Shown here piece by piece: positions 33,183-41,691 of a stretch of DNA of 52,114 nucleotides. Within the stretch, counting starts at the first letter, position 1. Every line of letters starts with the position of its first letter. The notes under the pieces are model-generated. The model was given only the letters and a program-made list of their open reading frames with translations, had not been told where the DNA came from and made no database searches. This DNA is from Pseudanabaena sp. FACHB-1998 (GTDB lineage Bacteria > Cyanobacteriota > Cyanobacteriia > Pseudanabaenales > Pseudanabaenaceae). The position numbers and the translations under genes are program-made. Where the stretch lies: contig NZ_JACJQA010000036.1 of assembly GCF_014696355.1 (NCBI RefSeq), forward strand, positions 1 to 52,114, in the 5' to 3' direction.

Positions 33183-35201
33183 TTAGAAAGTTCTAGGGGT
33201 GGTGCAATAAGGACATTCCACTGTTTCGGGAGTGAGCATAGCATCACAGTTGTCACATTCCAATCCTTTGCCTCGGCGGGCGCGTTCTTCAGCTTCACGA
33301 CCTTTATCGGTATAGACTACGCGCAGGACTTCATCAAGGGTGGTCGAACCTAGTCTGACGAGATCGAAGGCATACGCCATTAAGGTTTTCATCCCTTCTT
33401 GCACAGCGATTTCCTTGATTACCTCAGTGGTGGCTCCTTTGTTGATCGCACTTTGGAGTCGCTCAGTCATTTTCATGATTTCGTAGACACCTGCACGACC
33501 TTTATATCCAGAGCCGTTACACTTTGGGCATACTCTTTGTCCGGGGAGCATTGCTTCACGGTTAACAATGTTGGCGCGATAGAAGGTTTTTTCGAGGTCG
33601 CTGCTGGGTAAGCCAAAGCGATCAAGTTCTTCTTGGTTAGGGTTGTAGGGGATACGGCAGTTGTCACAAACTTTGCGAACAAGACGCTGAGCAAGTACAC
33701 CGATAATGGCGGTGCTTGCCATGAATGGCTCGACTCCCATTTCTTCGAGACGCGCAATACAACTTGGTGCGTCGTTGGTATGGAGGGTTGTGAGAACTAG
33801 GTGACCTGTGAGCGCTGCTTCGATCGCTGTTTTAGCAGTTTCAGCGTCACGGGTTTCACCCACGAGAATTACATCAGGATCTTGACGGAGGAACGCGCGG
33901 AGAATACTGGCGAAGGTCATTCCTTTTTCGCGTAGCACTTGACATTGGGGCAAGCCTGGGAGGTTATATTCAACGGGATCTTCTGCGGTACTGATGTTAA
34001 TTCCGGGATCATTACATTCAGCAAGAGTCGAATAGAGGGTAGTGGTTTTACCTGAACCCGTTGGGCCTGTAACCAGAATTAATCCATAGGGGCGTTGAGC
34101 AAAGCTTTGCATTAACTCCAAGCTTTCAGGATCGCTGATCAGTTTATTCAGACCCAGTTGCGTATTGGAGTTGTCGAGAATTCGCAAACATACTTTTTCG
34201 CCGTTTTGGGTAGGGCAGGTATTAACGCGGAAGTCTACCCGACGACCTTGGAAGTTGCGCTTGAGCTTTCCGTCTTGAGGAACGCGCTTTTCGGCAATGT
34301 TGAGGTTAGAGATAATCTTGAATCGGGAGATAACCGCATTAACAATGTTGCGGGGTAGACGTTTGTTTTCGCTGAGGAAGAAGTATTCACGCAACACGCC
34401 GTCTTTACGTAAACGGATGCAGAGATCTTTTTCCTGTGGCTCAATGTGAATGTCTGAACATCCTTCTTTGAGAGCTTTCACAAGGATTTTATCAACAAGG
34501 CTGATGATGGGAGCGGAGTTTTCGCCGCCAACCATGAGTTCATCGCCTTGGTCAGCGTCGGTAATATCTTCATTGAAGACATCGTCTTTGATTTGGAGAT
34601 CTTCGTCGCTGATTGCGCCTTCAGCTTTGGCACTCTTATTAACTTGGAACTGCACAATACTATCAAAGACTCGGTGGAAATCTTCGCGGGCAATGACTCG
34701 ACGGCTGATCGTTATATTTTTAAGGAGGCGCGTAATCTCGTTCTGGACTTTGAAGCTATCGGGAGAGACTACAGCAAGGGTGACGCTATTCTCAGTTTTG
34801 ACTAGCGGTAATATCTCGCAGTCGCGACAAGTGGCGATGGGAATAATGTTGGAGTCAAGGAGGGCGCTGAGTGTACCGATGTCAAATTTATCAATTTCTA
34901 CATCAGGATCGATGGGTTCGATGCCATAGAGAACGCGCAGCTCAAAAAGTTGTTGCCGTTTGTAATAGCGGGTAATGTCGGGAGAGAGTTGCTGTCCTAG
35001 GATTTGCTCTAGGGCATTGATAAATGGAACATTTTGTTCTTGGCTATCCTTGACGGCTCGATCGAACTGGTCGGAGGTGGCATGTCCTGCTTGAATTAAT
35101 CGGCTCTCGAAGGGAGTGCGTCCTCCACGCTTAGCAAGAGCTTTGGTTCTGTTAGTCTTTAAGCTTGTGGCAGTAGTTGGTGCTTGATCTGATGTATTCA
35201 T
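33183..35201 (-). CDS. pilB: Type IV pilus extension ATPase PilB with C-terminal zinc ribbon
   Basis: A 672-residue GspE/PilB ATPase that powers pilus assembly. An N-terminal MshEN-like region (residues about 25-190) precedes the ATPase with GPTGSGKTTTLYSTL, EDPVEYNLPG, DPDVILVGETRDAETA and TGHLVLTTLHTNDA. The usual tetracysteine metal site is CDNCRIPYNP with CPKCNGSGYKGRAGVYEI. The protein then carries an extra C-terminal ribbon, CDNCDAMLTPETVECPYC, spacing CxxC-x10-CxxC, in its last 25 residues. The ribbon may be lineage-specific. About 400 bases separate it from the upstream gene. Confidence 0.94.
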   Translation of the reverse strand: MNTSDQAPTTATSLKTNRTKALAKRGGRTPFESRLIQAGHATSDQFDRAVKDSQEQNVPFINALEQILGQQLSPDITRYYKRQQLFELRVLYGIEPIDPDVEIDKFDIGTLSALLDSNIIPIATCRDCEILPLVKTENSVTLAVVSPDSFKVQNEITRLLKNITISRRVIAREDFHRVFDSIVQFQVNKSAKAEGAISDEDLQIKDDVFNEDITDADQGDELMVGGENSAPIISLVDKILVKALKEGCSDIHIEPQEKDLCIRLRKDGVLREYFFLSENKRLPRNIVNAVISRFKIISNLNIAEKRVPQDGKLKRNFQGRRVDFRVNTCPTQNGEKVCLRILDNSNTQLGLNKLISDPESLELMQSFAQRPYGLILVTGPTGSGKTTTLYSTLAECNDPGINISTAEDPVEYNLPGLPQCQVLREKGMTFASILRAFLRQDPDVILVGETRDAETAKTAIEAALTGHLVLTTLHTNDAPSCIARLEEMGVEPFMASTAIIGVLAQRLVRKVCDNCRIPYNPNQEELDRFGLPSSDLEKTFYRANIVNREAMLPGQRVCPKCNGSGYKGRAGVYEIMKMTERLQSAINKGATTEVIKEIAVQEGMKTLMAYAFDLVRLGSTTLDEVLRVVYTDKGREAEERARRGKGLECDNCDAMLTPETVECPYCTTPRTF

Positions 35202-35507
35202 AGCCCAAGAGTTCCTAAGAGTTCATTACCCGAATGAGTTTAAAAACACATATTTTAGAGACTTTAGCAAGCAATGTCTGTAAATTTATAGTGCTTTTTC
35301 AAGTTTTTATATATTAGTCTGCGATCGCCTAGAAGTAGAGATGTTTGGTTGGCGTTTTCTTTGCAATGATCGTAAAGAAATGTGTCAATAAGCTATTCGG
35401 TTCTACTCGATCGCTGAGCTACTTAGGGCGATCATAGCTGTTTATATAGCTACATGGGGCAAAAATACCACAACTGTTTCATAGTTTGTACAAAAAATTA
35501 AAAGAGT

Positions 35508-35532
35508 GATAGTGGCGCTTTGCGCCGCTATC
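35508..35532. repeat. 11-bp palindrome, apex GC-TTT-GC
   Basis: GATAGTGGCGC (35508-35518) pairs with GCGCCGCTATC (35522-35532) with one T/G wobble. It abuts the next palindrome without a gap. Confidence 0.78.
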
Positions 35533-35609
35533 GCTTCAAGAAATTTAAAAGTGCTGCGAAGTAGCACTTTAAAAGTGCTGCGAAGTAGCACTTTTAAATT
35601 TCTTGAAGC
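35533..35609. repeat. Palindrome with a tandemly duplicated 24-bp hairpin unit
   Basis: Outer arms 35533-35555 and 35587-35609 (23 bp) pair perfectly. Inside, the unit at 35547-35570 is repeated exactly at 35571-35594, each a small hairpin (AAAGTGCT / AGCACTTT). So it can fold as one long stem or two short ones. It ends one base before the DUF1574 gene stop. Confidence 0.85.
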
Positions 35610-35610
35610 A

Positions 35611-37713
35611 TTACTTGAGAATTTGCCAACGGATTTTGGGATTTTGAGCAAGCAGTTTTGACATGGCGATCGCCCCTTGATGATTTAAGTGGCTAGGGTC
35701 AGAAAACAACTCTGCTTGGGTTTGCAAAACTTGGGACAGATTGAGATAGGTAAACCCTTCTCTGAGGGCAAGTTCTTCCATTCGCTGATTAAATGTTCCT
35801 TCGTAACGAGTCCGAATAGGATCGAGGTAGGTGGCATGTAAAGGCATATTGACCACCAAAAGCTCGACATTATTACGGCGGCAAAAGTCTACGACATTGG
35901 CAAAAGCATCAAACTGTGCGCCAGTGGTTTCAAAATTACGATAATCAAGATCGTAGTCCCCCGGTACTTGCGGATATTTTAAGAAATAGGTGTTGGGGTC
36001 AAAGGTGACATCAAAGGCAACAAAGCCTTTAGAATCAATGGACGTAACCGTATTGGGCATCGTCGATGCAATAAGCGCTTGACTATTGCTCAGCACCGTT
36101 GTGGCGCGATCGTAGCTTTTTACTACGGAAGTTCTGACCTCTTGCCGTTTAGAGGCCGTAGCAAACAGTCCATTTAAAGCTTGGACAATTGGGGTCGGTG
36201 ATGAGTTGTTGACGGCAATATTAGATGGAATTGGTTCGGGGTTAAGCCCATTATTTTTGAGATTTTCCTGTACCTGTTTATAGCCAGAGGAGGCTGTGAT
36301 TTCGTCATAGGTAATGTCACTACGATTGCTATTAAAAGCTCTCAGTCCATCCGCCCAAATAATCATGCGAGGCAGTTGGGGACGGGACAAAATTTGGGTG
36401 AGTTGAATGTTCACCACTTTAGCGGTTGCGCCATCAATGCCAAGGTTAAATACACCAATACCTTTGTAACCCTTGCTAATCAGAGCATTTTCGAGGGTGC
36501 GCGGCTCTATCCCGCGCAAAGCTCTGGAGCTACCCACTACTAATACATCGGGCGATCGCTTTCTGTTGGTAATTTGCCAATCAATTAACGCTAATTTTTC
36601 GTTAAACAACGCAATATTAAAGTTAAGGGCAGGTTTATTGGGAGCGTTTTTATCCGTCGCTACATCTTGCACATTAATTTTAGGATCGGCAACTACCAAT
36701 TTATTGGGTTCATTAGGTTGAGCAAATTGATTAAGATTGCGATCGAGCCATATGCTTACGCCAATCCCGATCGCCAAGCTCGCAGCACATGCTGGTAGGG
36801 AAAAAGTAGCAGGCGCACTTTGTCCCAACCATTTCAACTGAATCAGCCCTTTAACAAAACCTAATAGGCGCGGATCAATGTAGTCCGATAGCCTGAGCCA
36901 AGGCTTTGCCTCCGACTCTTCCTCATAGTCCACATCAAGGCTTGGATCGGTAAAAGTTTCAGGCTCAACAACCTCTTGATTTGTAGCAGGTAAACCGATC
37001 GCTAATAGGTCAATTTCAAACGACCAATTGGGCTTCTTTTGTCCAACTACACGATTAGAGACTGTGACCGATTGAAAATATTCTGCCGATCGCACATTCC
37101 GCAAGGTATCGAGCATCGGTAAAGCCATTTCCGCTTGCAAGATCGGAGTTTCTGACTCACAGAGTAGATTGAGGCAGTTGTTTTGCAGTAATAATTTCAG
37201 TTTGGTTTGAGCAAACTTAGATTCTTGATGAAAGTTAGTCAGCAAAGTAGCGATGATTTCCGTAGCTACTAAAGCGGACTGTGCGATCGGTAATTCCACA
37301 CCTAACGCCCATAGACTACCATGCAATTTCAACCGACGGATGCCTTCGGCAAATAGCACTGAACTTTCCAAATCCTGTGTGCTAGGGGCGATCGCCTCTA
37401 AAATCTGAGTCGCGCAATTTACATCCCCATCCTTACTATATAAATATAAACAATCCCCCTTTTGTTTCGTATGCGAAAGCTTTAATCCAGACAAGCTCTC
37501 TGGCAAGTGGTCGGGCAATCTAGCGGACAAAACCTTAATTTGGCTATCTTGACGCTCTTGGATTTGAGCTTGGCTCTGCTCTTGTATCTGCTGATTTTCT
37601 TCAATATCTACCAATGGGCGAATGGGTAAACCTACGTTAGCGCTGGATGCTTCGCCTAAGTCTGGATCGGAGTCTATAGAAGATGATTTAGCATCTAAGG
37701 AGATGATTTCCAT
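35611..37713 (-). CDS. DUF1574-like SGNH-fold membrane-anchored protein
   Basis: A 700-residue protein. Residues 1-300 are cytoplasmic-looking and acidic with Gln-rich stretches; one membrane helix spans about 301-322 (FSLPACAASLAIGIGVSIWL). The rest is an SGNH/DUF1574-type domain: VLVVGSSRALRGIEP (GSS at 394-396), VFNLGIDGAT, WADG (453-456), ELLVVNMPLHATYLDP and SDPSHLNHQG (D672, H675), the usual Ser, Gly, Asp/His positions of this fold. Related domains acylate or deacylate exopolysaccharides (AlgX, DltD-like), but the substrate here is unknown. The minus-strand position between prepilin and pilB genes raises a pilus or envelope role as a guess. Confidence 0.75.
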   Translation of the reverse strand: MEIISLDAKSSSIDSDPDLGEASSANVGLPIRPLVDIEENQQIQEQSQAQIQERQDSQIKVLSARLPDHLPESLSGLKLSHTKQKGDCLYLYSKDGDVNCATQILEAIAPSTQDLESSVLFAEGIRRLKLHGSLWALGVELPIAQSALVATEIIATLLTNFHQESKFAQTKLKLLLQNNCLNLLCESETPILQAEMALPMLDTLRNVRSAEYFQSVTVSNRVVGQKKPNWSFEIDLLAIGLPATNQEVVEPETFTDPSLDVDYEEESEAKPWLRLSDYIDPRLLGFVKGLIQLKWLGQSAPATFSLPACAASLAIGIGVSIWLDRNLNQFAQPNEPNKLVVADPKINVQDVATDKNAPNKPALNFNIALFNEKLALIDWQITNRKRSPDVLVVGSSRALRGIEPRTLENALISKGYKGIGVFNLGIDGATAKVVNIQLTQILSRPQLPRMIIWADGLRAFNSNRSDITYDEITASSGYKQVQENLKNNGLNPEPIPSNIAVNNSSPTPIVQALNGLFATASKRQEVRTSVVKSYDRATTVLSNSQALIASTMPNTVTSIDSKGFVAFDVTFDPNTYFLKYPQVPGDYDLDYRNFETTGAQFDAFANVVDFCRRNNVELLVVNMPLHATYLDPIRTRYEGTFNQRMEELALREGFTYLNLSQVLQTQAELFSDPSHLNHQGAIAMSKLLAQNPKIRWQILK

Positions 37714-37801
37714 TGGATGTTAAGAGAGCGCCAGAATGAAAATTTTGCTACAAGGTTAGCACGGTCAATTCACTACATCACAAAAAGTTTCTCTTGCCTT
37801 T

Positions 37802-37846
37802 TAATAATTAGGGGTGGGCGGCTTTGCCGCTCACCCCTAATTATTA
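37802..37846. repeat. 21-bp near-palindrome, apex GC-TTT-GC
   Basis: Arms 37802-37822 and 37826-37846 pair with one G/T mismatch. It lies between the prepilin stop and the DUF1574 start, both on the minus strand. Confidence 0.82.
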
Positions 37847-37869
37847 GAGAAATCTGTCCCCCGCCTTTT

Positions 37870-38523
37870 TTAAGTCTGATTACAGGATGAACTTACTGCC
37901 GATCGCATTACCCCCAAAACTGTCGAAATAATCACACATTTTCGGCGATCGCCTACTTTAGAAGAAAAAGTAATTCGCCCTAGCTCCCCTAACCCGTCAA
38001 CATTCCCCTTAGCATCAAACTTGACCCGATAAACATCTGGCTCAGGAACAGCCGAAAGTTTAGTAAAAGTTGTCCTTGGTTGCGACTCTATATCTTCAAC
38101 AATTCTGACACCTATATCAAAACTTTCCCAAGGTAAGCCATCCCAATAAGCTGCCGTAGTATTAAAGGTAGGAGTCTTATGAACAGCATACTGAGCGCGA
38201 TTAACTGTATTCCTAAAGCTAACTTGCCAATTTAGCTGTTCTTGTTTGGACTTACTTTGTGCTAAGCGGAGAGAACTAAGCGCGATCGTTTGTGCAGAGT
38301 TCAGGCTTTGATTACTCGAAAATCCCAACCACGAAGGCGAGGCGATCGCGGTTAATATTCCCACAAAAGCTAAGGCAACTAAAAGCTCAAGCAAAGTAAA
38401 CCCCGATCCTAAGTTATGAGATCTTTTATGAAAGCGACGATGACGACGCGCAGGTGGAAGACGAGACTTTGGAGATAAATTGTTGTGCAGATATCGTAAA
38501 TATCTAGCCCTTGTTATCGGCAT
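37870..38523 (-). CDS. GspH/FimT-like type IV prepilin
   Basis: A 217-residue minor-pilin-like protein. The class III prepilin signature GFTLLELLVALAFVGILTAI has the processing Gly, the +5 Glu and the hydrophobic spine, followed by a GspH/FimT-type beta domain (AQTIALSSLRLAQSKSKQEQ, LGRITFSSKVGDRRKCVIIS). Two cysteines near the C-terminus (RRKCVI, SSCNQT) could form a disulfide. The leader is unusually long: from ATG 38523 (MPITRARY) about 40 basic residues precede GFTLLE, and the frame can be extended 35 codons further. The true start is uncertain. Confidence 0.82.
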   Translation of the reverse strand: MPITRARYLRYLHNNLSPKSRLPPARRHRRFHKRSHNLGSGFTLLELLVALAFVGILTAIASPSWLGFSSNQSLNSAQTIALSSLRLAQSKSKQEQLNWQVSFRNTVNRAQYAVHKTPTFNTTAAYWDGLPWESFDIGVRIVEDIESQPRTTFTKLSAVPEPDVYRVKFDAKGNVDGLGELGRITFSSKVGDRRKCVIISTVLGVMRSAVSSSCNQT

Positions 38524-38628
38524 AATATCTTCTATTTTTTTTGTAGGTTTTAGATGTTTCCTTTGATTGTAACGAGTTTTTCCAGTTAAAACATAGAAAT
38601 TTTCAAGATTTCTATCTATGACTACCAT

Positions 38629-38726
38629 CTACTCCCTTCCCACCGAAGAAATATGCATATGAAACCAAGAAATAGCTATGCGCGGCGAAGCCGCGCATAG
38701 CTATTTCTTGAGTGGGAAGGGAGTAG
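38629..38726. repeat. Nested palindromes, inner apex GC-GAA-GC
   Basis: Inner arms 38666-38686 and 38690-38710 (21 bp) are perfect. Outside them CTACTCCCTTCCCAC (38629-38643) pairs with GTGGGAAGGGAGTAG (38712-38726). The left stretch between the two pairings is not mirrored. Confidence 0.85.
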
Positions 38727-38763
38727 TGGCGCGAATCGTCACTAATTCTGGGATTAAAAAAAT

Positions 38764-38798
38764 AAAGCTGTGGCGCACGCGCACACAGCTTTTTTGGG
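38764..38798. repeat. 9-bp hairpin with T6 tail
   Basis: AAAGCTGTG and CACAGCTTT pair around GCGCACGCGCA, and a T-run follows on the + strand. No + strand gene ends before it. Confidence 0.65.
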
Positions 38799-38816
38799 TT
38801 TAGCTACTTGATATCC

Positions 38817-38863
38817 AACGTAAACAGAGTTAGAGCGTTTTGCGTCCTAACTCTGTTTACGTT
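38817..38863. repeat. 17-bp inverted repeat
   Basis: Perfect arms 38817-38833 and 38847-38863 with a 13-base loop, about 115 bases upstream of the SLOG-type gene. Confidence 0.82.
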
Positions 38864-38978
38864 GTTATTTCCTGACTTAAGTGGCTACAAATATAAACAG
38901 AAATAGTTAGTTTGCTTCGCTAGGGGCTAAGTGATATTGTGTAAGTATTCGTTCAAGTAATAAACGAGAGGGATTTGT

Positions 38979-39482
38979 TTGACTCAGTCAATTAATCTAC
39001 CTAAGCTAGACGACTTTTTGCAGGAACTTGCGACAATCCAGCAGCAAGGCTCGAAGCGGATTGCGTTTTTAGGCTCCCGCCATGTGCCACTTACCCACCA
39101 ACTGCTGATCGAGTTGCTAAGTTATGCCTTGGCACTATCAGGCAATACCATTATTACCTCTGGTGCAACAGGCACAAATTTTGCGGCAATTCGCGGCGCA
39201 CTAAGGGCTGATCCCAACCTATTGACCGTAATTCTGCCCCAAAGTCTCGAAAGACAACCCTATGAATCTCGTGAGCAGCTAGAAAATGTGATTCATTTAA
39301 TTGAGCATAGCGAGAATGATAGTTTGTCTTTAGCCGAGGCGAGTAGCCTCTGTAACCAAGAAATCATTTCTAAATGCCAGCAACTAATTTGTTTTGCGTT
39401 TCATGGCAGTGAAACTTTGCTGCAAACTTGCCGTGACGCTGAAGAACAGCGTAAGGTTGTAACCTTGTTTTATTTCGATTGA
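38979..39482 (+). CDS. SLOG-fold protein, DprA-like
   Basis: A 167-residue protein with a Rossmann-like SLOG domain: KRIAFLGSRHVPLTHQLLIE, then GNTIITSGATGTNFAAIRGA, LTVILPQSLERQ and the C-terminal half with CQQLICFAFHG. It resembles the nucleotide-binding core of DprA/lysine-decarboxylase-like proteins and is often labelled DNA recombination-mediator protein A in cyanobacteria (memory of annotations). It lacks the rest of DprA. The start is TTG at 38979, seven bases after AGAGGG; no ATG precedes the domain. Function unknown; nucleotide binding is inference. Confidence 0.72.
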   Translation: MTQSINLPKLDDFLQELATIQQQGSKRIAFLGSRHVPLTHQLLIELLSYALALSGNTIITSGATGTNFAAIRGALRADPNLLTVILPQSLERQPYESREQLENVIHLIEHSENDSLSLAEASSLCNQEIISKCQQLICFAFHGSETLLQTCRDAEEQRKVVTLFYFD

Positions 39483-39539
39483 TTTAAGTAGGATCAACCT
39501 ACAGCAAATTAGTCATGAGATTATTGAGTAGCAAAAATT

Positions 39540-40088
39540 ATGAGTAAGACGATTAAAGGCAAAGTATTTGTCTTGGATGACAATATTGATACTGACCAGA
39601 TTATTCCTGCGGAGTATCTTACACTTGTGCCATCAAAGCCCGATGAGTACGAGAAATTGGGGAGTTATGCATTAATCGGTTTGCCCGATCGCTACGATCG
39701 CTTTATTCCCGAAGGTGAAATGAAAACGGTGTATTCGATCATCGTGGCGGGAGAAAACTTTGGTTGTGGCTCATCCCGTGAACATGCACCGATCGCCCTT
39801 GGGGCAGCAGGGTTAGAGTCGGTAGTTGCTCAGTCCTATGCGCGGATCTTCTTCCGCAATTGCACTGCTACAGGCGAGTTATATCCTTGGGAATCGATTG
39901 ATCGCTTAGTAGATCATTTTAAAACTGGGGAAGAAGCCACCATCGATTTTGACAATAATCTAATTATTAATGAGACGACTGGTAAAACCTTTAACCTTAA
40001 GTCTCTCGGTGATGTGCGTCCTGTGATTGATGCGGGCGGCTTATTTGACTATGCCCGTCAAACAGGCATGATTCCCACTCGCGTTTAG
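39540..40088 (+). CDS. leuD: 3-isopropylmalate dehydratase small subunit
   Basis: The swivelling small subunit that with LeuC isomerises 2- to 3-isopropylmalate in leucine synthesis. The 182-residue protein starts KGKVFVLDDNIDTDQIIPAE, with the active-site loop GENFGCGSSREHAPIALGAA and IFFRNCTATGELYP. The length and text are closer to the shorter aconitase-like/archaeal-type small subunits than to E. coli LeuD (about 200 residues), so a homoaconitase-type role cannot be excluded. leuC is not in the window. The next gene begins 12 bases after its stop. Confidence 0.85.
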   Translation: MSKTIKGKVFVLDDNIDTDQIIPAEYLTLVPSKPDEYEKLGSYALIGLPDRYDRFIPEGEMKTVYSIIVAGENFGCGSSREHAPIALGAAGLESVVAQSYARIFFRNCTATGELYPWESIDRLVDHFKTGEEATIDFDNNLIINETTGKTFNLKSLGDVRPVIDAGGLFDYARQTGMIPTRV

Positions 40089-40100
40089 ATTTTTTGACCT

Positions 40101-40472
40101 ATGTCCTATCACGTTCGCATCCACGATCGCCAACAAGATAAAGTTTACGAAGCTGATATTGATAGCGATCGCTATATCCTTGATTGCCTAGAAGATCAGG
40201 GAATTAATTTGCCTTTTTCCTGTCTCAATGGGGCTTGTACGGCTTGCGCCATGCGCGTTAAGTCGGGACAAATCGACCAGCATGAGGTAATTGGTTTATC
40301 CAAAACCTTACAGGATGAGGGTTATGCGCTGATTTGTTCGAGCTATGCCTTGTCTGACTTAGACTTAGAAACTCAAGACGAAGATGAAGTCTATCGCTTA
40401 CAATTTGGCAATTTCTTTGCTAAACAAAGGCGACGCTGGTTCCAGTTTGGTATACCCCTAGATCATGACTAA
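40101..40472 (+). CDS. [2Fe-2S] plant-type ferredoxin with C-terminal extension
   Basis: A 123-residue electron carrier. Cluster ligands are seen in CLNGACTACAMRVKSG (C-x4-C-x2-C) and the fourth cysteine in YALICSSYALSD. Residues 1-90 are the usual beta-grasp fold. After that the protein has a 30-residue extension, DEDEVYRLQFGNFFAKQRRRW and FQFGIPLDHD, absent from photosynthetic PetF. It is therefore likely a special-purpose ferredoxin. The 3' end overlaps the thermonuclease start by eight bases. Confidence 0.88.
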   Translation: MSYHVRIHDRQQDKVYEADIDSDRYILDCLEDQGINLPFSCLNGACTACAMRVKSGQIDQHEVIGLSKTLQDEGYALICSSYALSDLDLETQDEDEVYRLQFGNFFAKQRRRWFQFGIPLDHD

Positions 40473-41049
40473 GATCATGAATAGGGTGAGACAATCATCC
40501 ACCAAATCTTCCAATCGTTTTGTGATTTTGGTGGTGTTGCTAATTGCCTTTTTAACGATCGCCAATATGGCGATCGCTTTTCTGCAACCCAACGATAAAG
40601 TCAATGGCGAGCTGTGGATTGTGAATCGTGTCATTAGTGGTCAAACCGTCGAAGCCTCAATTGTCAATAACCCCAACACGACTGTGCAGCGTGTGCGCTT
40701 GCTAGGAATTAGCGCTCCTCTCAAAGAACAGTCACCTTGGGGCGATCGCGCTCGTCAGCGTCTATCGGATTTGGTTAAAGAGCAGAAGGTGATTTTAGAG
40801 TTTGATATTGAGCAGAAAGATAAATCCGATCGCTTGCTTGCCTATGTTTGGAAAGATAATTTATTAGTTAATCAGTATTTAGTCTCCGAAGGTTTGGCGA
40901 TCGCTGATTCCTATGCCCCCAATGTGAAATATGACGCAAGGATCAGTCGCGCTCAATCGAAAGCAAGGCTACAAGAGCTAGGGATTTGGGATACCCAAAA
41001 TCCATTACGTCTCAGTCCTAGAGACTTTAGCCGCCAGCTAGGTAATTAA
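40465..41049 (+). CDS. Membrane-anchored thermonuclease (SNase-like)
   Basis: A 194-residue SNase/TNase-like protein. A membrane anchor or uncleaved signal lies at residues about 18-40 (FVILVVLLIAFLTIANMAIAF). The nuclease domain has VQRVRLLGISAPLKE, where the D-T-P of classical nuclease reads S-A-P, then WGDRARQRLSDLV, DKSDRLLAYVW and the substrate-contact NQYLVSEGLAIA. The substitution suggests altered or lost catalysis. It overlaps the ferredoxin gene and so is coupled to it. A role at the periplasmic or thylakoid membrane face is inference. Confidence 0.82.
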   Translation: MTKIMNRVRQSSTKSSNRFVILVVLLIAFLTIANMAIAFLQPNDKVNGELWIVNRVISGQTVEASIVNNPNTTVQRVRLLGISAPLKEQSPWGDRARQRLSDLVKEQKVILEFDIEQKDKSDRLLAYVWKDNLLVNQYLVSEGLAIADSYAPNVKYDARISRAQSKARLQELGIWDTQNPLRLSPRDFSRQLGN

Positions 41050-41124
41050 GTCAAAACCCAAGAAGCAAGTGGCGGCGCATCTCGCCGCCACTTGCTTCTT
41101 GGGTTTGGCAAGTGCCTACAGCTA
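41046..41124. mobile_element. TATAGC-type palindromic element abutting the thermonuclease stop (left end cut)
   Basis: It starts TTAAGTCAAAACCC, a match to the inner left end of the elements at 21.3 and 43.9 kb (TTAAGACACCAAACC). It ends TGGCAAGTGCCTACAGCTA, their right end. The outer left end is missing where it meets the gene, and the TAA stop falls inside the element start. The inner hairpin is 41054-41106. Confidence 0.6.
41054..41106. repeat. 24-bp inverted repeat, 5-base loop
   Basis: Perfect arms 41054-41077 and 41083-41106. The GAAGCAAGTGGCGGC core covaries with 21441-21491 and 43990-44028. Confidence 0.88.
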
Positions 41125-41153
41125 AGTAACTAGGCGAAATTAAATATAAAACT

Positions 41154-41196
41154 CCAAAGCCTATGGCGCACGCTGCGCGTGCGCCATAGGCTTTGG
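41154..41196. repeat. 20-bp palindrome, apex GC-TGC-GC
   Basis: Perfect arms 41154-41173 and 41177-41196, 30 bases from the end of the minus-strand pentapeptide gene. Confidence 0.88.
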
Positions 41197-41226
41197 GGCT
41201 GGGTTTTTAATTATGCCCAGCTATAA

Positions 41227-41691
41227 CTAATTGGCGGTAGCTAAGTTGTAACTTGTGCCAGAGAAATCTGCCCCAAATATTTGGGCATTTTTAAAAACAG
41301 TATTGTTAATATTAGCTCTGCGTAGATTGGCATGAGTCAATGACGCATTAGTAAAATTAGTCCCCTGCAAATTAGTGTCATTGAGAATCGCGTTAGTGAC
41401 AAAAGCATTGGAAAGATTAGCATTTTCCAATTTTGCCCCCGTTAGATCCGCTCCTTCAAGATTAGCTTTGCTAAGATTTGCACCCCGCAAATTTGCACCC
41501 ATTAGAGAAGCCCCGATTAAATGAGATTGACTGAGATTAGCCCCCGCAAGGTTTGCGTTAGTTAAGTCACAACCTCCACATTGCTTAGTTTGGAGTAGTT
41601 GTTGCAATTGACTTGGATCGTAAGCTTCAGCAGGCATAGCCCACCAAATAGTACAGACAACTGCGGCGATCGCGATTAATTTAGTTTTCAT
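41227..41691 (-). CDS. Secreted pentapeptide-repeat protein
   Basis: A 154-residue protein with an N-terminal signal peptide (IAIAAVVCTIWWAMPAEA) and then about 22 tandem A(N/D)Lxx pentapeptides (GANLSQSHLIGASLMGANLR and so on). These coil into a right-handed square beta helix. A CGGC at about residue 38-41 may be a disulfide or cap. Secreted into periplasm or thylakoid lumen by inference. Function unknown; the family occurs in very high copy number in cyanobacteria. Confidence 0.85.
   Translation of the reverse strand: MKTKLIAIAAVVCTIWWAMPAEAYDPSQLQQLLQTKQCGGCDLTNANLAGANLSQSHLIGASLMGANLRGANLSKANLEGADLTGAKLENANLSNAFVTNAILNDTNLQGTNFTNASLTHANLRRANINNTVFKNAQIFGADFSGTSYNLATAN

Larger units (their letters stand above)
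35202..35610. other. Spacer upstream of pilB
   Basis: No gene seen. The pilB half is plain AT-rich sequence that must carry the pilB promoter; the other half holds the hairpins at 35508-35532 and 35533-35609. Confidence 0.6.
38524..38978. other. Divergent prepilin / SLOG-gene spacer
   Basis: No gene supported. It carries three inverted repeats (38629-38726, 38764-38798, 38817-38863), in a position where no gene ends. Confidence 0.65.

Noticed and set aside
34450-34929. 159-codon frame on the + strand opposite pilB
   Set aside because: Ser/Thr/Arg-rich antisense shadow; pilB is fully supported on the other strand.
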